Origin: Craterostigma plantagineum | Lineage: Eukaryota > Streptophyta > Magnoliopsida > Lamiales > Linderniaceae | Length of the DNA stretch: 64,000 nt | NCBI GenBank assembly: GCA_027422505.1 | Contig: JAPQWV010000360.1 | Location: forward strand, 558,001 to 622,000 | Reading direction: 5' to 3' | Shown: in pieces, positions 56,912 to 64,000 of the stretch | Layout: every line of letters starts with the position of its first letter | How positions within the stretch are numbered: position 1 is the first letter of the stretch | Translations under genes and position numbers: made by a program | The notes under the pieces: model-generated | The model's database searches: none | The model's input: only the letters and a program-made list of their open reading frames with translations | What the model was told of the DNA's origin: nothing

Positions 56912-57120
56912 CATACTAGTGTTTTTAATGAATGCAATCCTTCAATTACGGCGGTTCATTTCATTAAACCAAACTGAAACGAACCCGAAATTCGGCTAGA
57001 AAAGTTTGAGACCGAATTCTAAACTGAACTTACTCGGTTTGGTTTCGGTAAAACAGAATTTATTTCAGTTCTTTCGGTTACCAACTGAAAAAAACCGAAA
57101 TACAAAAAAAAAAAAATATT

Positions 57121-57339
57121 TGTTATAAAATATTTATATATTGTATAAACCCAACGTATATATCAATCAAAAAGAAAAAAATGTACAACTTCAAATGGCC
57201 AACGAGAGGTATTTATAGGTCAAGAATTTCAACATTCAACCAATGAAAAATAGCAAATATAATAGCTGTAGATTCAACCTTCCTAATGGACATCCATACT
57301 TATTTGCTTATGGTGTCCCATACTTATTTGTTTATAATA
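57121..57339 (-). repeat. 3' LTR of Copia-1 (copy B)
   Basis: Matches 12608-12825 and, with divergence, 62576-62797. Confidence 0.88.
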
Positions 57340-57633
57340 CTCCCCCTTGGATGCCCATTACAAAAATATTTTCATCTGATTATATAACTGCCTCGTTAAA
57401 AACTTATTAGGAAAAACCCAATAGGATAAAAACCTAATGAAGGGAAAAAGAGTGCAACGTATGTTACCTCGCTCTGATGTAAACATTACTTTTGATTCTA
57501 TCGCCTTTGTAACCTTCTTTTAACTGAGCACACATGCAGCATTGTCTTCATATAAGATCGTCGAAGGTAACTTTTTCGATTATAATCCACAGGTTTGTCG
57601 TATATGCTGGATTATCGAGCGCAACCAAACACA

Positions 57634-58170
57634 TTATCTGCTAGCTTCATGAATTGCTAAAATTTCCGCATGATTAGATGAAGTGGCAGTTAAACTTTGT
57701 TTAACTGACCGCCAAGAAATAGCAGTTCCACCATATGTAAATAGATAACCCGTTTGCGATCGAGCATTATGTGGGTCGGATAGAAAACCAGCATCTGCAT
57801 ATTCGATTAGATCTGCATAATTCCAAATCATTTGTTCCTTTAAGTTATCGAAAAACTCGTTTAACATCGTTCCAATGTCTACGAGTAGTGACGAACAGTA
57901 TCTCGCCAATAAATTTACAACAAAAGCTATACCAGTCGTGTATGACTCGTGAGATACATTAGTGCTCCAATGGCACTTATGGTACTTCTCGACCAAGCAA
58001 TTCTTCATCATTTCTCGAGGTCTGAACTGATCTTTATTCACATCTAAAGATCGAACAATCATCGGAGTATCCAACGGATGAGCTTTATCCATATAAAATC
58101 TTTTCAATACCTTTTTCGTATATGTTTCTTGACATACAAATATTCCATTCTTCAAGTATCCAATCTGCAA
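57634..58170 (-). pseudogene. Copia-1 RNase H region (copy B)
   Basis: 178-codon frame beginning MQIGYLKNGIFVCQETYTKK and ending with SNHAEILAIHEASR. It is longer than in copy A because the T-run near 58111 is one base shorter, which restores the connection upstream. The YVDD box of the preceding RT is at 58272-58283. Confidence 0.9.
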
Positions 58171-58966
58171 CCCAAGACAAAATTTCGTCTTTCCGAGATT
58201 TCATTTCGAACTCATTTTTTCAAACAATTAGCGGCCTTTGATAACTCTTCAGGAGATCCAATTATATCTATATCATCAACATATACTGCTATGATGACAA
58301 AATCATTCCACATTTCCTCATAAATATACAAGGACAAATTTGATTATTTTTGTATCCTTCTTTCCATAAGTATTCATTCAGGCGATTATACCACATACGC
58401 TCAGATAGCTTTAATCCCTAATGTGATTTGTTTAGTTTAATTGAGTACCCATCACGGGGTCCTGAATTTCCAAGCAATTGAAATCCCTTAGGAAGCTTCA
58501 TGTAAATGTCACTATCAAGTGAGCCATATAAATAGGCAGTGACAACATCCATTAGACGCATATCGAGTTTTTCACGTATTGCCAGACTTATTATATAACG
58601 ATAAGTTGTTGCATCCACCACAGGAGAATATGTCTCCTCATAATCAATACCATATCTTTGCGAAAAACCTTGTGCAACAAGCCCTCACAATTTCGCCCTT
58701 TTCATTTCTCTTTCTGATAAAAACCCATTTATATCCAACCGACTTTATATTCTCTGGTATACGGACTATAGGTCCGAAACTTTTCGTCTCTCAAGTGATT
58801 TTAATTCAGCATCGATTGCATCTTTCCATTTTGACCAATCATTTCTTTGTCTGCATTCTTTTACAGACCTTGGTTCACGAGCCTCATTCTCATTAGTCTC
58901 ATTCATTTCATGTAGCGCTACGTTAAATGAGATTTTATCGTCAACGTTGACTGTATTCGGTTCCAT
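58171..58966 (-). pseudogene. Copia-1 reverse transcriptase region (copy B)
   Basis: Pieces at 58966-58766 (WSKWKDAIDAELKSLE) and 58621-58418 (VVTAYLYGSLD), then YVDD at 58272-58283. Same breaks as copy A. Confidence 0.88.
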
Positions 58967-59034
58967 CTTATTCCGTTCTGGGCGTAATTGATCGAGGTCT
59001 CTTCATTATCATAATTTTCAATTTGTTCAGGTAC

Positions 59035-59268
59035 CTAACTGTCATTCTTATCATCATTTATGCCCATCGACTCTTCTCTAGTCGATAAATCCTCGATTGG
59101 ACTATTCTTATTATTTGCTCCTTCTCTTTTCCGAGGATTTTTATCTTTGGAACCAGATGGCCTACCACGCTTCAGTTGTGGTTTAAGCTCAATCGTATTA
59201 TCTGTTTGTTCTGCAGGAGCATCAATTTTAGCAGGAGCATTAGCAGCTGGAATATGTGACTTTGTCAC
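59035..59268 (-). pseudogene. Copia-1 integrase-RT linker (copy B)
   Basis: Frame with MTKSHIPAANAPAKIDAPAE and a basic KRGRPSGSKDKNPRKR segment, a typical charged linker between copia integrase and RT. In copy A the same linker (about 14521-14754) is frame-broken by one missing T near 14713. Confidence 0.7.
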
Positions 59269-59303
59269 TTTTTTTGGGTCAGCAAAACTACCTGATTGGT
59301 TCG

Positions 59304-60133
59304 CTAAACTTTGTAATGAATTATCTTTTGAACTTCTAGTTCACATTCTTTTGTTCGAGGATCATAATGATTTATCCAACTAATATTTCTTTCCAACTGT
59401 TTCTTTTCTCCCCCTAATGTCGGAAAATTTGTTTCATCAAAGTGACAGTCGGCAAATGTGACCGTGAATCGATCTCCAGTTAAGGGTTCTAAATATTTTA
59501 TAATTGATGGAGATTCAAATCCGATATCCCAGTCTCCTTTGAAGTCCCATCTTTGTGCGTTGTGGTGGTGCAATTGGAACATATACTGCACATCCGAAAA
59601 TTCTTAGATGAGAAATATCTGGTTCCTGACCATAAGCCATTTGTAACGGGGAGACATCATGATAACTTATTGACCTGATGCGGATTAGTGCTGCTGCATG
59701 TAATATAGTATGCCCCAACAAGACAATGGTAGTTTCGACTTCATCAACAATGGCCTTACAATTAATTGCAGACATTTAATCAATGATTCTGCAAGACCGT
59801 TTTGTGTATGGACATGTGGCACAGGATGCTCGACATCGATACCGATAGACATACAATAATCATTAAATGCCTTGGAAATAAATTCACCAGCATTATAAGG
59901 CGTATTTTATTAATCGGATAATATGGGAAATGTGCTCTTAATCTAATCAGCTGAGCAAGTAATCTCGCAAATGCCATGTTTCTCATAGATAATAAACATA
60001 CATGGGACCATTTACTTGATGCATCAATCAATACCATGAAATATTTAAATAGTCCACATGATGGATGTATATGCCCACAAATATCGCCATGTATACGCTC
60101 CAAAAATGCAATAGATTCAGTCTTTACTTTCAT
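59304..60133 (-). pseudogene. Copia-1 integrase region (copy B)
   Basis: 60133-59780 (ERIHGDICGHIHP), 59775-59515 (YGQEPDISHLRIFGC) and 59591-59304 (GFESPS onwards). Two additional bases at 59525-59526 relative to copy A split the C-terminal part. Confidence 0.88.
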
Positions 60134-60801
60134 TTGCGATGGTCGATAATTAACTTCCCTTTAGAACAAGCAACATGCTAATTCATTAGATTGAAGAATC
60201 TTCTGGTTCCTCAATAAATGTCCGCGTGAATTTTCAATTATCTTTCTCATCATAATTGTACCGGGATGGCCCAATCGGTCACGCCAAACATTAAATGTAC
60301 TGTCATTGGTAAATTTTTGGATAGCATACGATTCAATTGCTCTAAGATATGTGTAGTATAGCCCAGAGTCAAAAGACTGTAATATTTCTATGATTCTTTT
60401 TTCATCCGAAATTATTTTTGTAATGTGCAAATATTCATATCTCCCTTTTGTGCAGTCTCAACATGATATCCATTATTTCGAATCGCTTTACAGCTTAATA
60501 AATTTCTTTGAGACATAGGGGAATATAAATCATTTTCAATAATCAGCCTTGTCCTCTGGGCAATAATATTAGCTCTTCCAGAGCCTTCAATAATATTTGC
60601 GCTACCCGATATAGTAATCACACTGGTTTCTTTCATATCAAGATGCTCGAAATATTTCTTATTTTTCAGAATTGTATTAGTCGTTGCACAGTCTGCAAGA
60701 CATAATTCTCCATCGCACATGCTTCTGCCCATCATATAATATCCTTTATAAACAAACATATAATTATCATTAATACATATTATTGAAAACAAACAATACA
60801 T
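60134..60801 (-). pseudogene. Copia-1 protease and GAG-pre-integrase region (copy B)
   Basis: 60801-60412 holds CLADCATTNTILK, the altered D-C-A protease motif also seen in copy A. 60430-60161 holds VWRDRLGHPGTIMMRK and is open here but broken in copy A by a T-run difference near 15800. Confidence 0.87.
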
Positions 60802-61080
60802 AGCATAGGAATGTCATCCAAATAACATAGCAAACATAACGATATTATTGAAAATAAACGATACATAGCAAACACAGGAATGTCATCCAAATAACAATCA
60901 TAGCAAACATAACGGTAACTTTAAAAAGATACACACCAAAGCACACAATAGCAAATCATTTAATTTATAAAACGATAGCAGGTTAAATTTCTTCATTGAG
61001 GAGCAGAAATCGTCGGCATCGAAATTAACACCTTCATTAACACCAGAAGTTGAAGCAATTGTACCCTGAACAAAGTTCGT

Positions 61081-62038
61081 TTAAGTTTTCTTTCCTTTGC
61101 CCTTTGATTCTTGATACAACTCAACAAGGTATTGGGGCGTACGACAAGTGTGCGACCAATGGCCGGGACCACCGCATCGATAACATTGTTCGCCATGACC
61201 TTTTTGTTCAGTTTGCTTTTTTTCATTTTTACTGTCATACACTTTCTTCTTCTGGGAAATATTTTGATGACCACCACGATAATTATGATAACCACCACAG
61301 AAATATTGATAACCACCACCATGATAACTTCGGCCACGACCTCGATGTCCACCACAACCACGTCCACTGCCATTACCTCGACTATTATCACAGAAATATT
61401 GATAACCACCACCATGATAACTTCGGCCACGACCTCGATGTCCACCACAACCACGTCCACTGCCATTACCTCGACTATTTTTTTTGGTATGATTGACTGT
61501 ATTCGCTTCAGGGAGTGCAGCAGTACCAGTCGGTCGGAATTCATGATTTTTCATAAGCAACTCATTGTTTGCTCAGCCAACAGTAAGCAAGAAATAAGAT
61601 CTGAGTACTTTTCAAATTTTTTCTCCCGGTATTGCTGTTGTTAGAATGACATTTGACGGATGAAATGTGGTGAACGTTTTCTCCAACATAATTGCATCGG
61701 TAATAGTTTCTCCACATAATTCAGTGTACAAGTAATTCTATAAACATCATAATTATATTCGCTTACCGATTTAAATGGTTATATCGATATTCCAAGTTTT
61801 TCCATAAGTCTTTCGGGTCTTTCACTGTTAAGTACTCAATTTTGAGACTTTCATGAATGTGGTGGCGAAGAAAAATCATTGCCTTCGCCTTGTCCTGCTC
61901 GGATGTCGCATTGATCGATTTGATGGTATCACCTAAACCTTTGGCTTTCAACTGAATTTCGACATTTGGTGCCCAAAGATAGATAATTTGGAAAGTGATA
62001 TCGAGTGCAACAAATTCAAGGCTCGCCAAATTCGTCAT
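61081..62038 (-). pseudogene. Copia-1 gag with RG-rich zinc-knuckle segment (copy B)
   Basis: Probable start ATG 62038-62036 (MTNLASLEF), UBN2-like region to 61763, then frame 61560-61081 with the two 31-residue RG-rich units and CYRCGGPGHWSHTC. Confidence 0.88.
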
Positions 62039-62575
62039 ATTATTATAAAATAGAAAAAGCATTTCAATAATGATAATATAACAAAATATTACATGCATAA
62101 CTATTCTTAATAATATTTGAAAAATATAGTCGGTATAGTCAGTTATTTCTAATATATAATTAGACGTAGTTACTAGCGGGAGTTACAAACTGGCACATAT
62201 CAGGTGGTACAAACCATAACATGATAGGCGGTATAAACAGAACCAAGCTAGTCGGAAAAACCGAACCAAGCTAGTCGGATTAACGAACCAAGCTAGTCGA
62301 ATAAACCGAACCAAGCTAGTTGGAATAAAAAATTAATATGCCACCGCTGTGATTCGAAATCTGGACCTCCCATCACTTAGATTTTGACGGTATTCTGCGA
62401 AACCAGTCGGACTATGGCATTTTGTTGTATATTGTATATCTATTTTAAATATGTATAATATTGTCATAAATATGAAATAAAATTATTATGCCTTAATTAT
62501 GCCCGTAAATATTCGACAGAAATTAGCGTCGTCGGCGGAGATCGGCGTTGCCGGTAGAGCCTCGTGCTGATAACG

Positions 62576-62797
62576 TGTTATAAAACATTTATATATTATA
62601 TAATAAACCCAACATATATATCAATCAAAAGGAAAAAAAATACAACTTCAAATGGCCAATGAGAGGTATTTATAGGCCAAGAATTTCAACATTCAACCAA
62701 TGGAAAAATAGCAAATATAATAATTATAGATCCAACCTTCCTAAGGGGCATCCATACTTATTTGTTTATGGTGGCCCATACTTATTTGTTTATAATA
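62576..62797 (-). repeat. 5' LTR of Copia-1 (copy B)
   Basis: Matches 18060-18281. TSD atatt follows at 62798-62802. Confidence 0.88.
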
Positions 62798-62802
62798 ATA
62801 TT

Positions 62803-63487
62803 ATGAATTTGGGGGAAAAATGCATGATGCACGGTTTTCTCATATTGTATTTTGGGGAATAAATTTCATGAAGAGTCGATTGAGGAGAGATCGAATGTGC
62901 TCATATCGATTCATTGATACTATGTTGAGTTTCGATCTTATATTGAAAATAAGGGAAAATTGTTTTAATATAAATTAAGGTAGCAAATAAAATATTATGT
63001 CTATTTATGGGATTTTATTAATTAGTTATTATTATATACAAAATCACTTGTCAAATTTATTTCGGTATTTCAGTATTTTTATTTGGTTAATCGAATTACC
63101 GAAGCGAAAAAATTGAAATTTCGATTACCAAAAACTGAACGGAACTTTTGAACACCTCTTTCGTCAATTTTATGTATAACTTGCTTAAAATTCCATGAAA
63201 CAAGGAATTAGTTCAATACATATAAAGTCGTGACCTCTAACCTTTAAGTGAATCATTATCACAATCATTAAGAGTCATTGGCAGATAAGTCGTAGTAGAA
63301 CTTATAACATCATATTAAAGTCCTAAAAAATTATCATTTTATTTTGTGCCACAGATATATTACCCGGTGACATCCTCTCCCATCCAGTGTGAATGAACGA
63401 TTTAGTTCGACATATATAGTTTTTGTTTATATATCATACCAAGTAACTCATTCAATAAGTCATGTCTCAAATAAATACATAGATCTT
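62803..63487. other. Resumed CGGTT-type repeat and intergenic DNA, copy B
   Basis: Matches 18287-18974. No gene. Confidence 0.45.
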
Positions 63488-64000
63488 TGTTGGGTTTGGG
63501 CTCCCAACCATGTGGATAAAAGCCCAATTAGCACCAAATAATTAGTGCAGCATTATATCAAACGGAGGTCTCACCTACAAAAAAAACCATCGATCAAGCT
63601 CAAAAAGGAAGAAATTTTCCGCAATTTTCTTAACAGCGGCAGGTTCAGATTTATCACATTTGAACGGGCAAACGTTGTCCGATTGACCTGAAATTTGGAC
63701 TCAAGGTAGAAGATTCGCTGATCTTCATTCTGTCGAAACGGGGTTTCATTTCGAGGTGTTTGTGAGTTATTTTTGAAGTTTGCTGCGATTTTCTGTGCGA
63801 ATTTGATCTTACGATCTTGTTTTGAGTTGTGGTGCTTTTGGAGCTTTGACTTGGTAACATAGCTCTTGTGGTTGTGTTGTGGGTGTAATCTTGATGTACT
63901 AGAAGTGGTGATTGTGGATTTTGGATCGTTTGGTCCCGTGGTTTTACCGTCGATTTAAAGGGGGTTTTCCACTTTATATCGCCGTGCTATTTTCGTTATT
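63488..64000 (+). repeat. 5' LTR of Copia-2, copy B (cut by window end)
   Basis: Starts TGTTGGGTTTGGG and follows the 5' LTR variant (attagtgcag, aacggaggtc) rather than the 3' LTR variant. The left flank is also the same as in copy A. The window ends inside the LTR. Confidence 0.92.

Larger units (their letters stand above)
57116..62802 (-). mobile_element. Copia-1, decayed Ty1/copia retrotransposon (copy B)
   Basis: Counterpart of 12603-18286. 3' LTR 57121-57339, 5' LTR 62576-62797, TSD atatt at 57116-57120 and 62798-62802, polypurine tract at 57340-57350. The older CGGTT-rich repeat flanks it on both sides (about 56950-57115 and 62803-63160). Genes are in the same order and similarly broken, but the positions of 1-base shifts differ from copy A. 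Confidence 0.93.
44515..64000 (+). repeat. Segmental direct repeat, copy B
   Basis: Second copy of 1-19489, in direct orientation. The last bases of the window, inside a copia 5' LTR, still match copy A, so the repeat continues beyond 64000. Left of 44515 the sequence is the 5' part of the same LINE, which would lie just outside the window for copy A. This is what a tandem array with a period near 44.5 kb would look like, but an assembly that placed two haplotypes in series would look the same. Examples of substitutions between copies lie at 1457/45967 (c/a) and near 14236/58751. Confidence 0.97.

Noticed and set aside
1..64000. CRISPR array, prokaryotic operon, tRNA or rRNA genes
   Set aside because: The regular repeats seen are plant tandem repeats and MITEs without spacer structure. 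No cloverleaf or rRNA sequence was recognised.

Overview
The window is repeat-rich nuclear DNA of a flowering plant, most likely a eudicot. The evidence is a gibberellin receptor gene with a plant-type intron, a VAPYRIN-type MSP-ankyrin gene, and plant-type Ty1/copia, LINE, hAT-like MITE and DUF1985 sequences in AT-rich intergenic DNA. I cannot name the species.

The dominant structure is a near-identical direct repeat. Positions 1-19489 (copy A) recur at 44515-64000 (copy B) with a shift of about 44,510-44,514 bp. Copy A is already inside a LINE at base 1, and copy B is still running at the last base. The true boundaries therefore lie outside the window. The picture fits either a tandem duplication with a period near 44.5 kb or a false duplication in the assembly (two haplotypes laid end to end). 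The copies differ mainly by 1-base indels, many in homopolymers, plus a few substitutions. Several indels break a reading frame in only one copy.

Layout of each copy, left to right: the 3' part of a LINE ending in poly-A and a 13-bp target-site duplication (TSD); a minus-strand MSP-ankyrin gene (VAPYRIN-like); a ~5.2-kb element with imperfect inverted ends holding two clusters of ~310-bp repeats; a diverged tandem dimer; a foldback MITE; a solo LTR with 5-bp TSD; an AT-rich stretch; a palindromic MITE with 8-bp TSD; a decayed copia on the minus strand (Copia-1) with both LTRs and TSD ATATT; and the 5' LTR of a plus-strand copia (Copia-2).

Between the copies (19490-44514): the rest of Copia-2, which carries three nested insertions (a Stowaway-like MITE, a GC-rich hAT-like element and an AT-rich hAT-like element that splits the 3' LTR end); intergenic DNA; a two-exon GID1 gibberellin receptor gene on the minus strand (28344-29594); two diverged tandem copies of an unrecognised ~1.5-1.7-kb unit, each headed by a TATA-like box; a truncated third copia (Copia-3) abutting a broken DUF1985 gene; a GC-rich foldback array; a short retroposed sequence with poly-A and imperfect TSD; and the 5' part of the full-length LINE (41277-46290), which carries matching TSDs.

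Only the GID1 gene and the two MSP-ankyrin copies look like functional host genes. They are not an operon or pathway cluster. GID1 acts in gibberellin perception, and the MSP-ankyrin protein is a predicted membrane-trafficking scaffold. No tRNA, rRNA, CRISPR or prokaryote-like system was seen.
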